This document shows positions 10,465 to 20,711 of a stretch of DNA of 64,000 bases, piece after piece; within the stretch, counting starts at the first letter, position 1; every line of letters starts with the position of its first letter. Source of the DNA: Asterella californica. Taxonomy: Eukaryota > Streptophyta > Marchantiopsida > Marchantiales > Aytoniaceae. Both the position numbers and the translations under genes were made by a program. The notes under the pieces were generated by a model. It made no database searches. It was not told where the DNA came from and saw only the letters and a program-made list of their open reading frames with translations. The stretch spans positions 22,786,001 through 22,850,000 of the forward strand of contig JAYKYS010000004.1 of assembly GCA_036924285.1 (NCBI GenBank), given 5' to 3'.

Positions 10465-11073
10465 ATGAAACAAAAAGGAAAGATGGCACGTGAGACGTTG
10501 CTGAGAACAGCTACTACGATCCGGAAGGATACTAGATGGGAGGATCCGATAGAAGCTCTATCGGTGCATGCTTACATCGCCAAGAGCCAACACGAAGCAT
10601 TGTTGGAAGAGAAGAGAAGACGAGATTCAGAAGATGCAGGGGAAGGAACTTCTTCCAAGAGACAGACTCGAGGAGAGAGGGTTCGTCAAGAGCTTCAAGA
10701 TGCAGGAGCTCAAGATCTATCGATGGATGATACTCCTTCTCCATCGAAAGTGAGAGCAAAGGAGTTTCATAAGGAGAAAGGTAAGCCGGCTGCATACAAA
10801 CTACAGTCGGACATCGAGGCTTCAACAGACTTGAAGGGAGTCTTGGAAGATCGCATTTTGAATACGAAGGTGGAGTTTACCTTGAGGGAAGTGTTGGGCA
10901 TTGCTAAGCGTGAGTTTCATGATGTCATCAAACGGAAGCGACAGATTACGGGTGAGACTGGTTTATCGCATGCCTTGGATACTATGATGTCTGTGGATGA
11001 GGAGAGAGCTTGCAAAGTGCAGTGTTTATTCTCCAGAAGAAGAAAGAGATCGAAGGCGCAGGGTACATTTTGA
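10465..11073 (+). pseudogene. gag-pol linker fragment of the LTR element
   Basis: An open stretch of about 202 codons, rich in Lys, Arg and Glu. It includes KPAAYKLQSDIEASTDLKG and EFTLREVLGIAKREFHDVI, the charged region commonly preceding the aspartic protease in this class of gypsy polyprotein. It is followed in another frame (from about 10997) by the protease. It is in pieces relative to both gag and protease, so not translatable as one polyprotein. Confidence 0.6.
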
Positions 11074-11600
11074 AGATGAAGAGGAGGATGAGAAGCAGAG
11101 CTCAAGTCATTACAATCACAGTCACTGGGCTCGAGCTACAACAGAGACGTTGGTGAGAATCGGAGACTTGGATGAACCGGTGGTTGCTCTGATCGATCAT
11201 GGATCAGAAATCAACATCATGTTGAAGGAGCTGTACAATAGAAAGAAGTGACCGATCGACACAGAGCATGGGTGGGTCATCAGAGCAGCCAACAACACAA
11301 GAGGAGACTTGTACGGAGCTTGTCCAGACATCAGAGTATGCGTAGGTGATGTTGCTATCGACCAAAACTTCTTTGTTTTAGGAAGCAACATCATACCCGC
11401 TCATTCTTGGTCAACCTTTCATCATAGCGACTCGGATGGAAACAAAGGTACTGGACGACGGATCTGCATATGCTAGGATCCGAAGTCAAGATGAGAAGAG
11501 AGCGGTACAGTTCTTGACTGTATCGTCCAATCACGAGCGCAACCGAGATCGTTTGTGGGAGAAATCACTTCCAAGGGTGAGTGAAGAGTTCAAGGATTTT
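10997..11600 (+). pseudogene. Retroviral-type aspartic protease of the LTR element, broken
   Basis: About 11150-11250 reads GDLDEPVVALIDHGSEINIM, the catalytic D-[ST]-G-type loop of retrotransposon pepsin-like proteases, here DHGSE. A TGA follows at about 11249. The fold then continues in shifted frames: IRAANNTRGDLYGACPDI, then ILGQPFIIATRMETKVLDDG, the ILG strand typical of the second half. The protein would cut the polyprotein; this copy has at least two breaks. Confidence 0.75.
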
Positions 11601-11602
11601 TT

Positions 11603-12241
11603 TTGAGTATCACTATAGAGCGGGATTGTGGTGGTGCGCAGGAGAAGGTACTCTCGCTTGATGGAGATAATGTCTTTTGTACAAGGTTTGTTGGGTTTTC
11701 AGAGTGTGGGATTGCTATCTACAAGAAGGTAGAAGAGCTGAGAAGAAAAGAACAAAAACATTTGCGTGATGTTGAGTTGATGTTGAAAGAGCTGGATGAG
11801 CTAGAAGGGGATGAATGGATTTCTGGTGTTTATGAAGAGGATGGGTTGGAGGATCCTTTGCGAGTGATCATGTCTATTGGATGGGAGGATACGGATAAGG
11901 TTGTGCAGATTCATTCAAGGGAGGTCTATTTGGTGATCGAATCATTCTGTGTATCGGAGGTTCGAGTTGAGACAAGGTACAAGACAGTGGATAGGAAGAT
12001 AAAGCCAGTTGCTGGTCCTTTGCCGGAAGACACTAACCAACAGATGGATCGAGCTTCAAGGGAGAAGAGTTTGAGAGATCCTACAAAGATAAGATACAAG
12101 TTCACGGAGAAGACCCTTGAAGAGCTTAAGATTGGATCTGATGGGTCTCTTCTACCAGAAGAGAGGATGTGCTTCAAGGAGATGCTTTCACGACATAAGA
12201 AAGCAGTTTCTTTTGATTGCCGATTGAAGAACACGTTCTGA
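11603..12241 (+). pseudogene. pol fragment upstream of reverse transcriptase, truncated
   Basis: A frame of about 212 codons containing the segment KTVDRKIKPVAGPLPEDTNQ, then LRDPTKIRYKFTEKTLEEL and LPEERMCFKEMLSRHKKAVS. In intact relatives this stretch lies directly before the reverse transcriptase. Here similarity stops at about 12220 (SFDCRLK) and the coding sequence jumps to the end of integrase, so reverse transcriptase, RNase H and the integrase catalytic core are missing. The deletion junction is at roughly 12215-12245. Confidence 0.75.
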
Positions 12242-12723
12242 CATGGAGTGTGTTACCTTGGGAGGACAATTTGACTAGAGAAGAGCTTCTTGCTATTCGA
12301 ATTAGGCTGTTAGAGAGAAGAACAGAGGATATCCAAACTGGTTTGGATAGGCTGCGAGAAGCACGGTTGAAGAACAAGGTCAGATTTGATCAGCGACATT
12401 GTTTCAGACCTAGGGAAATCAAGGAAGGTGATTGGGTGTTAGTCTATGACAACAGTCTAGACAACCAGCATAGTGCACTCCGGAAGTTTTCTAGGCGATG
12501 GTTTGGTCCGTATGTGGTGAAGAAGGTTCATGACAACGCAACTTACGCCCTGCAAGAGTTGGATGGAGCGAGCTTGAAGATACCAATGACAGATAAACAT
12601 GTCAAGATTTTCAAAAAGAGAGATGAGGAGGTCGATCTAGCAGATATCTTGACGGAATTTCAGTTTGAGGATGAGGGTTATGTAGAAGACCTTGAAGGTG
12701 AGGTTGGCTACGATGAGAAGTAG
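12217..12723 (+). pseudogene. Integrase C-terminal (GPY/F-like) remnant
   Basis: The frame carries HVLTWSVLPWEDNLTREEL, a helical stretch RLREARLKNKVRFDQRH, the EGDWVLVYDNSLDNQHS strand and KFSRRWFGPYVVKKVHDNAT. The last is the GPY/F module of Ty3/gypsy integrases, which helps choose the insertion site. The zinc-binding and DDE catalytic parts of integrase are absent. A stop at 12721-12723 ends the polyprotein about 80 bp before the 3' LTR, the normal spacing. Confidence 0.8.
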
Positions 12724-12786
12724 GACGATAAGCCGGTCCACTCCTTGGTTGGTATCTCTGGTGCATACCGGAGGATGCACAAGTTC

Positions 12787-12794
12787 AGAGGGGG
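12787..12794 (+). other. Candidate polypurine tract
   Basis: AGAGGGGG followed by TGGATG lies just before the 3' LTR, where plus-strand DNA synthesis is primed in LTR retrotransposons. Confidence 0.5.
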
Positions 12795-12800
12795 TGGATG

Positions 12801-14815
12801 TCGTGTCGTGGACCGGCTCCTATCTGAATTTCAGACTTCGATGCTTGTCGCTCCAGAGACACTCATGAGAAAGACAAGCTAGGCCCTAGCTTACGAGCTT
12901 TTGGCATCATTTCGGATCTCCATTTTCATCGCATAGATGGGTAGAGCTCCTTGTCAGCTTTCCATAGGCACTTCATCTACTTCGTTTGGACGCCTAGTGG
13001 AGAAGTTACAAGACTCGAAAGATGGAGAAAACAAGCTAAGCTCCAGCTTACGGGTTTTTGGCACAACTTCAGATCTTCGCTTTGATCGCATCAGTGGATA
13101 GAGCTCCTTGTCAGCTTTCCATAGGCACTTCATCTACTTCGTTTGGACGCCTAGTGGAAAAATTACAAGACTCGAAAGATGGAGAAAATAAGCTAGGTCT
13201 CAGCTTACGGGCTTTTGGCGCAACTTCGGATCTTCACTTTCATCACATAGATGGGTAGAGCTCGTTGTCAGCTTTCCATGGGCATCTTGTTTACTTCGTT
13301 TGGACATCTAGTGAAGAAGTTATACGATTCGAAAGAAGGCAAAATCAAGCTAGGCCCTAGTTTACTTGCTGACTAGATATTTGAGGCTTCAGGCGCTATA
13401 TCAAAGACGCAAGGGGCCTGCTTCATTATTATTGTGAGAACTTCGTACGTACAGAGACTGTTGCAAGGGGGCTGCTTAAGGGGCTTGCTTGTTCTTGCGA
13501 CCTGTCGGTGGACGTTTTGGAGAATTGGGAAGTCCAATACACGCGCGCAAGGTGTCATCGGGTTCAGATTTGTGCAGGCTACGCACAAGTTAAGACGGTT
13601 CTTGAAGAGACGGATCGGGGGTTGTGTTCTGGGAGAAATTGAGACGCAGGAAGCAGATTTGAGATTTTCAGTTATCTCTGAAGGAGAGTTGGACAGTTCG
13701 GGCCGTTCCGGAGTCCAAACTTGCTGTCCTTGGATCCATCGGGATCAGAACAACGAGTTCTTCAGGAAATTGAAGACGATTTGAAGTTTCATCGGGCGGT
13801 TTGGGAGTTCTGAGTGAAATTGACTCGTAGGGAAACGCTTGCGTCAGGTTTTTCATCGCCTGCGACCTGAGATTGGATTGTTCTTCGCGATCGGTGAGCC
13901 AAGCTCTTCGTTGTTGGTGCCTACGCGATCAGGGAGTCCTCATGTACGCATAGGAGAAGACTGTACGTGAATTGGATTGTTGGTTTGGGTGTGGTGAGCA
14001 AGTTTGAGCCGCAGGGAGTTGATTTACGTCAGTTTTTTGCAACCTGCGACCAAATTTCTTGGGTGGTTTTGCAAGGGGAACTCCAAACAACTTGTTTGGA
14101 GTCTTGTTGGGTTCAGAGTAGCTAGATCTATCTGCATGGGAAGACGGATATCAGTTTAGACGATCCGTTTGTGCGGTGTGTGCGGTTTAAAGCCGCAGGG
14201 AGGAATTTTTGAAGGTTTAGTCACATGCGACCGAAAATCGGTGATATCTCGGCTGTTGGGAGTCGGATCTGAAGGTTTCTTGTGTTAACGGAGTCAGCGG
14301 AGGAGACCCTATCGACATCTGAAGTCCGTTCAGCGAAAAGAGGAAGTCCACAGATAGGTCTTTTTCAATTTCTTCGATACGAGTTTTGCTCTTTTGAGTT
14401 CGTTAGAGTTCTGGTTGGCTGTATACAGCTTGTGGTAGCTAGCTTTAGCTAAGAGCTTATACATGGATGTGGTTTGGACTTGGGTTTGGATCGCGTGATA
14501 CTGCTGTGGCTCTGTTTGTTAGCAAAGAGAAGTTTCTCTTGCTTTGAGCTATGCTTCGGTGGTTTTGGGTCAGGATTGTGATTCAAGGGCTGTTTCATGG
14601 GCTTTTGAAGCAGGTTACAGACTGCTCTGGTTTGGTTCTCAGTTTTGTGCTCTTAGGAGAAAGAACCGGCAGTGTACATACATTTGAAGTGTATATATCG
14701 CAGCGTTCGTTTTCGTGGTTGTTTTCTCTGTCTTGTCTCTGTTTCAGTACACAACATCTCCACAGCCAGGAACCTTGCGTTTTCCTGGAGATCCTTTACG
14801 CACAATCCGACACGA
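12801..14815 (+). repeat. 3' LTR
   Basis: About 2.01 kb, colinear with the 5' LTR and differing by scattered substitutions and small indels, for example one fewer internal subrepeat spacing near 14430-14460 and differing sequence just past the end. The amount of divergence shows that the insertion is not recent, but I did not count it. Confidence 0.9.
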
Positions 14816-15790
14816 TAACGGTCCGAAGGGATGCTCATGCTTGCAAGTATCGAGACATAGCCAACACGTGAGCTACAGCCGTAATCGCTTCCGAAAAGGT
14901 CTCACAAACGAATAAACAAAGCCGGTTGGGATAGGAGACTAGTGTCCGTCTTAAAGAACACTGACACGGATGGACAAACCAGGACAAAAACCGGAGAGTT
15001 CAGAGCTGTTGACACAAGAAAGTGGTCGTTGAGAGGGAAGTCTGCATGGTGTAGTACCATCTGTATAGCATTCCGTTCCAGATGTGTGATCCCATAGATT
15101 CAATCAAACACTGACTAGGAAAAAGAGCCATCGCGAGTCTGATAACATGTGAAGAACGGACCTGACAACAAAGAAGCCTTGAGACGGACTTCATGCAAAT
15201 GTAGAATGTGTTTGAAACGATGGAAGGCAATCATCTCCTACTCCTGAAGAAGGTAAGTGTCACTTGAGAAATCAACTGAACATCGACCGAGTTCCAATCC
15301 CGTAGAAGGAACCATGTGCGAACTGGAAGGATGGTATGTAAATAACTCCAATACCGACGGCGTTCTCAACACCATTGAGGATATAGATAGTAGCAACCAA
15401 GAAGACAAGATCCTGCAAAGAGTAGACCCACCAAACCAACCGAGAAGAAGAAAAAGAATCCAAAACTTGATAATGTTTATGTACAAGGAGCGCTAAACTG
15501 TCACTCCTCTCCACACTATATATTATGAAGTGCTCGTGTGGATGATGAAGGTTAACATGTTAGTAGAAAGATGTATTATCTGTAATGCAAACGTAGAAGG
15601 AGCGTGCATTTTGAGGAAGACATGTATGGTATATTTCTGATGAGGAGGTTGGAGCCCCTGATATTCCACGAACTTAGCACAATCATTGAGGGTAAGAGAC
15701 GGAGACTTTGTGTAAGTATCATGCTATAAGGGAGGCAGTGGAGTCTCTTTCCCGTGCATCGGAAGCAATGTCATGATCATGACAATGTCA
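14816..15790. other. Flank of the LTR element, no gene recognised
   Basis: Overlapping open frames of 60-82 codons occur on both strands at 15000-15500 (for example LVFLVATIYILNGVENAVG on the minus strand). None shows a full motif. Since the LINE remnant ends abruptly at the other side of the LTR element, part of this could be its 5' portion, but I could not recognise the endonuclease domain. Confidence 0.35.
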
Positions 15791-16200
15791 CGTCGTGGAC
15801 CGGCTCCTCCTTGAAAATCATATTTAGAGGTTTTATATTTTCGCTCCAAAGACGTTCATGGACAGAAATAACGACTTTTTGAGCTATTATGGATTTCAAT
15901 TTTCATTGCACCAAGTGGTAGAGCTCGTTGTTAGGTTCCCAAGCACTATTTGTTTCATTTGGACATTTAATGATGACAATATGAGTTTTGAAAGATGAGA
16001 AAATCAAGTTAAGTCTTAACTTATCGATTCCGACTAGGTATTTGTGGTTCTTGATGCTATACTAAAGATGCAACGCATTATCTGAGCAAAACTCACATAC
16101 TATGAACTGACGTAAGGGGGCAATTTAAGAGAGTAGCTTGTATCTGTGATCTATCGATGGACGGTTTTGACGAATAGTTAAAGCTTTCTACTGCTAGGTC
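15791..16200 (+). repeat. Diverged partial LTR of the same gypsy family
   Basis: Starts CACGTCGTGGACCGGCTCCT like the LTRs above. It keeps their order of landmarks for about 400 bp: TCGCTCCAAAGAC, GGTAGAGCTCGTTGT, TCATTTGGACAT, and AAGGGGGCAATTTAAG matching AAGGGGGCTGCTTAAG. It then loses similarity. It is AT-richer and much more diverged than the two LTRs are from each other, so it is an older insertion, truncated and without internal sequence. Confidence 0.75.
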
Positions 16201-17445
16201 CCAAGGCAAATGCGTTGCGAAGCAGCCCCGAAGGAACGGAGCAGAGGTAGCCATGGCTCGATCTCTATCCATTGTAGAAGCAAAAGAGTGACATAAGACG
16301 AAGGACCAAACCGCCTAATGTGTTGCACTTGAAGCTTATCCTTGCACACCTAGTTAGAATGTACCCACCCCCTGAAAGCATCAAAGAGCAAGTCGACTTC
16401 AAGCACATACATAAGAGTGGCACGAGCAGCATATATATGAAGATTAGTCAATCCAAATGTAGTGTCGATTGGAACTAGCACCGTGGATGCTTCAGACGAA
16501 GACGATGTCAACGAGAGCCCGTCAAGCTTTGCAAGTAATGTCTTTGTGGATAGAGAATCCTCTTCTCGTGGACCATCGAAACCGGACATTGTAACCACGA
16601 CTTTGAGTCCCAAGCCAATCTTCAAAGATGAAAGAGATAAGTGGGAAGTCCGTTCTCCACACTCATCTCGGTGTAGCCTAACGTCTCTTCATGCTGAAGC
16701 TCATAATCAATCCGAAACGGTGGTGTGTCCCACACGTTGAGAGGACGAAGCGATGAAAGATAAAATCGGTCGTGGGTAGTCGAGACGTGTGACAACTAGT
16801 ATGGTCCACGAGGAAATTGATGACATAGATGTGCTTAAAAGCGAAGCTCTGTCACGAGCAGTCCAAGGCATCGAGATGTTGAACCTCGAAAGGATACGAG
16901 CTACGAAGCTTGCAACAATAAATATGCTCATAAGGTATGCATATGGTCATGAAACAAGATGCATTATATGTCACTGATGTATGTCATGCCAACAACAAGA
17001 GATATTTATTGGCTACTGCTCTTTATGGAAATAATCATATTATGTTTCTAGCATGGACTATAATGGACCAAGAAGATGAGGAGAATTGGACTTGGATTTG
17101 TGAGTTATTGTTGAGAGCCATACATGATATCGCTTGCACTCACGTGTCTTTCATGAACGATTGACATAAAGGTGTAATCCATACAGTGCATAATGTTTTC
17201 GGTGCATTATACTGTTCATCTTGAACAAAACGTGAAGATCAAATACGGTACTGTTACTGAGAAGATGTTCAAACAACTCCATAAAGCAAGAACATAATCT
17301 CAGTGCACACTATACTATTCCAATTCTTGTGTTTGTGTGAAAGTTTAAGTGGTGTTTCTGCAATCCATGTTCTGATATACTTGTGATCTTTTTTTCTAAC
17401 ATAAGAGTTGTGCTTGTAGATTTAACATGATATCTTACAAGCAAT
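16201..17445 (+). pseudogene. MULE (Mutator-like) transposase relic
   Basis: Scattered plus-strand pieces match a MULE transposase in order. At about 16630-16740: KWEVRSPHSSRCSLTSLHAE, resembling the N-terminal DNA-binding region. At about 16800-16930: a helical linker, MVHEEIDDIDVLKSEALSRA. At about 16960-17160: VTDVCHANNKRYLLATALYG and then WTIMDQEDEENWTWICELLL, the first part of the catalytic domain with its first Asp. From 17162: HKGVIHTVHNVFGALYC, the segment around the second catalytic residue. Stops and frameshifts separate them, so it is not functional. It is a different lineage from the element at 28.5-33.0 kb. Confidence 0.75.
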
Positions 17446-17446
17446 C

Positions 17447-18013
17447 GATGATGTTAACCATGATGCGGCTGTATATATCAGAGGTATTGATCCAAGCTAT
17501 AATGCAGCTTATGCTGTGAAGGTCTCTCGGTTTGAGAAGTCTTTTTCCATTGTAGTGGAGAGCGCAGATGCTGCTATTTTGGGGAAGCTTTGCTTCATTG
17601 AAACTCATGGTTGAGTTGTATAAGTATATTATGGAGATGATGTTAACCATGATGCGGCTGTATGTATCAGAGGTATTGATCCAAGCTATAATGCAGCTTA
17701 TGCTGTGAAGGTCTCTCGGTTTGAGAAGTCTTTTTCCATTGTAGTGGAGAGCGCAGATGCTGCTATTTTGGGGAAGCTTTGCTTCATTGAAACTCATGGT
17801 TGAGTTGTATAAGTATATTATGGAGATGATGTTAACCATGATGCGGCTGTATATATCAGAGGTATTGATCCAAGCTATAATGCAGCTTATGCTGTGAAGG
17901 TCTCTCGGTTTGAGAAGTCTTTTTCGATTGTAGTGGAGAGCGCAGATGCTGCTATTTTGGAGAAGCTTTGCTTCATTAAAACTCATGGTTGAGTTGTATA
18001 AGTATGTTATGGA
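17447..18013 (+). repeat. Three 189-bp tandem repeats
   Basis: Units begin at 17447, 17636 and 17825 (each GATGATGTTAACCATGATGC) and are nearly identical, differing at a handful of positions. The period is 63 codons exactly. On the plus strand each unit reads DDVNHDAAVYIRGIDPSYNA, AYAVKVSRFEKSFSI and so on, up to a TGA after GKLCFIETHG. The minus strand is open through all three only because the period is a multiple of three. The array follows the MULE relic and may be an amplified piece of its C-terminal coding sequence. Confidence 0.9.
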
Positions 18014-19920
18014 GTCTGTAACCAAACGTCAAGTATAGGTAGTGCAAATAAGATCGTGAATTAAGGCAAAACTCCGAAAAGTTGTTGTATATAATCCCGA
18101 TCAAGAGAACACCAAAAAGAATTCAAAAATTCATTCGGATCTTTAACGAGTGAGAAATAGCTTTTCCAAAATCCACCTTTTACTGTAAAGGACAAGGGAT
18201 TACTAAATGACCAACCGTAATGTTTAACTTAATATTTCTCAACTATATGTATACTCTCCCAATAAATACTAAAACTTAAATCTGATACAGCCGAAAGTGT
18301 ATCTCAAGGACAGATGTGAGCAATAGGGAGCTAGCTGGTTTGTGATAAAGGGAATTGTTAGAATATCTCAAGAAACAAAGCTTGTATTTCTTCCATTCAG
18401 GAAAATAGAGTCCGGTCGTGTGTAACACGAGAAGTGTAAAATGTGGTTATATATATAATCACTTTAATGAAAGAGAATTTGCACATGTGAATATAAAAGA
18501 GAGAGTAAAGAATACGTAAAATGCAAATCTTGTGTAATGTCTCATGAACAATTGGGAACAATGTTTCACGAAAGAAAACAAAACATTCGCACAAAAAAGA
18601 CTATGGTTGTGAAAATGTTAAAAGTTATTTATAATCATATGTCTTTATAAGTTTTTCTATAAACAAATAAAATATAAATATATGTCTTATGTGATAATGA
18701 TTGTAATAAAAAATGATGAATCACCACTAAAAATACGACTATAACACATAACGAGGTCCGATTGGACTTAAATTTTATGGAATAATACGTAAATACATAC
18801 ACACGAAATTCCTTAGATAGGTCAGTTTGGAGATTCCGCAATGGAGTCCGGTTTATGCAAATCCTTGACTGCTTCATGAGTTCAAAGAACTTATTACTCA
18901 CTTAATTTGTTTATTGTTTTTTCTATGCACTTGCATATCTAACTGGCGAATTCGCAGACCTTCTAGAATATGGAAATATTTTGTCATTCTTGCTTTGACT
19001 TCACATGCATTTTCAATAGTTATTCCCATGTCCCTCACTATAGATAAGGCACCCGTGCATATTTAATTCGCTTTCTCCATCTTTTGATGGAGGGAGATAA
19101 CATGCAGGGGTTTAATTTATTATCTAGTTGAATTAATTTATCTTTGCTAGTAATTTCTCTCAGTTATACTCTCAGAAGTGTGTCTGTTTTTTCTTTTCTT
19201 AGAGGTTATGTCTAGATCACCCATAACTCTAGGTGCGATTAACATTTTATATTTATAGTTATATTTATTTTTCTAATCAACTTACTGTAGAATTTTCCTA
19301 TAAGACTTATGTAAACAAAAGTTCAAGTTAATATTACATGCATATTCATGTAATAGGTGTATCATAGCCGGAATCTTGGAGTAATGTTATTTGCCCGTGG
19401 GTGAGTGTTACGAACGTGGCCAAGAGTATATGACCCTTTCCGATGAGCATCTTCGAAAGCATCCATATGAAAATACTGCGGGCCTTTCTTATCAGCTTTT
19501 TTGAGAATTCGACCGTAACTTTTTGTGACAAAGTACTGTGAGATTCAGATAATTAATTTCACTTTCCAATTTTATTTTTTTTTAAACTTTGAACTATAGT
19601 ATCGATTTATAAATATAGTGATAAGCGATTCAGAGCTCTATACAAAGCTCCCATTCAAGAAACTGTGCCTGTTTCGCCCCTGACCGTCAGAGAATCTTCT
19701 CACTTAGCTTTAACACGCACTAATATCATTTTCAGTGTTGTATCACATGCATAACCTTTCCCGTTCTAATGCATAGATTATCTACTACCATGGGAGTTGT
19801 AAAAATGAGAAGTTAACGTCATTACACAATGGTTTTGCGTTAGAAAACTGAGTAACTCTGTTTGTCTATCAAAATAACTTTTGGGATTAACCTTTGAGAC
19901 CTTCGTTTGAGACTCCTTCT
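18014..19920. other. AT-rich intergenic, no gene
   Basis: Low-complexity AT-rich DNA. Near 19100-19140 a segment GGGGTTTAATTTATTATCTAG resembles one arm of the CCTAACC hairpin family. Short minus-strand frames at 18397-18594 and 18635-18901 have biased, low-complexity composition and no motif. Confidence 0.55.
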
Positions 19921-20389
19921 ATGAGGGGTGTCAAAGTTACAAGAGAAATATTCCTCAACGGTGGAAAGAGAACGAGCCGTAAAATAACGGCAGGTAATTT
20001 TGTATAGAAGAGTGATTCATTTTGGATCGTGCATGTGACTAGACATTATGATTTTTTCAAAAAAAAATTTAGTTTTGATACTCATAATAATTACTCAGAA
20101 CAGTAGATACTCCTCTGCAAAAAAATGAATGCGCAAAATGAATGAATAGACATTAAAAAAACATCAATAACTTTTTCCTGCAGATACCTCCGAGGTGCCC
20201 GCAAAAAACTTTGGCCAAAGTCTGTACTCCCTCTTGCGTATGTAAAATCTTTCAGAAAGGTTAATATGCATCCAAAGTGAACCGTCACCGGGGACAAGAA
20301 AAAGACAAGCGGGGAAGACGCGGTGGCGTTGGAATAAGCCTTGCATGCTGGATGAACTCCAGAAACGGTTGCTCAATTAATGTTATCAG

Positions 20390-20391
20390 GA

Positions 20392-20419
<28 letters not shown>
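20390..20419. repeat. (AT)n microsatellite
   Basis: About 15 uninterrupted AT dinucleotides inside the insertion that splits MITE copy A. A shorter tract of the same kind lies near 52541-52558. Confidence 0.95.
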
Positions 20420-20422
<3 letters not shown>

Positions 20423-20584
20423 CTAAGTATAAATAATCAACATATTTTATACAAGTTATCTGTTAGTCCATGCCTGGAAACAAGGGGAGAGTAGGAGATA
20501 GCCCATAAGGCTTGACCCAAGTGCCGCGCTTCAGAACGTATAAGTACGATAATCCATACTCATTTGTACATTAATATACACTAA

Positions 20585-20630
20585 GTTTAATTTAATATCT
20601 AACCAGAAAGGGTTAGGTATTAAATTAAAC
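20585..20630. repeat. 20-bp-stem hairpin, CCTAACC family
   Basis: GTTTAATTTAATATCTAACC (20585-20604) and GGTTAGGTATTAAATTAAAC (20611-20630) pair with a single mismatch around a 6-nt loop. The block GGAGGAGGTGAAATATGCAAG that follows matches, inverted, the block preceding the hairpin at 1330-1373. Confidence 0.7.
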
Positions 20631-20711
20631 TCCTACGTATATATCCGACGGAGGAGGTGAAATATGCAAGGAAGTGTACCTAGTGTCAAAGGTTAATAAC
20701 TTTGACACCCC

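Larger units (their letters stand above)
7154..14815 (+). mobile_element. Ty3/gypsy LTR retrotransposon, internally deleted
   Basis: Two long, nearly identical direct repeats (7154-9180 and 12801-14815) flank a 3.6-kb internal region carrying gag-like, protease and post-integrase coding sequence on the plus strand. The region lacks reverse transcriptase, RNase H and the integrase core. Both repeats begin TCGTGTCG and end CGACACGA, an 8-bp terminal inverted repeat; the conventional TG...CA ends would be TGTCG...CGACA, a few bases inside. I see no clear target-site duplication. Frameshifts in gag and protease mean it could move only with proteins from a related element. It is inserted in the LINE remnant. 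Confidence 0.92.
19925..20711 (+). mobile_element. MITE family 1, copy A, split by an insertion
   Basis: Starts GGGGTGTCAAAGTTACAAGAG (19925) and ends TAACTTTGACACCCC (near 20711), the same terminal inverted repeat as the intact copy at 40324-40690. The two share internal landmarks: ATTCAT/CATTC-TTTTGGATCG, TTTTCCTGCAGATACCTCCGA and GAGGTGCCCGCA. At 20256-20265 and again at 20688-20697 the sequence AAAGGTTAAT occurs, and the 3' end resumes exactly after the second copy. So a roughly 430-bp sequence inserted with a 10-bp target duplication. The insert holds the (TA)n tract and the hairpin at 20585-20630. Confidence 0.65.

Noticed and set aside
17435..18025. A 196-codon minus-strand frame with a threefold protein repeat
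   Set aside because: It is open only because the 189-bp tandem unit is a multiple of three; the sense on the other strand continues the MULE relic, and no start context or homology supports the minus frame.
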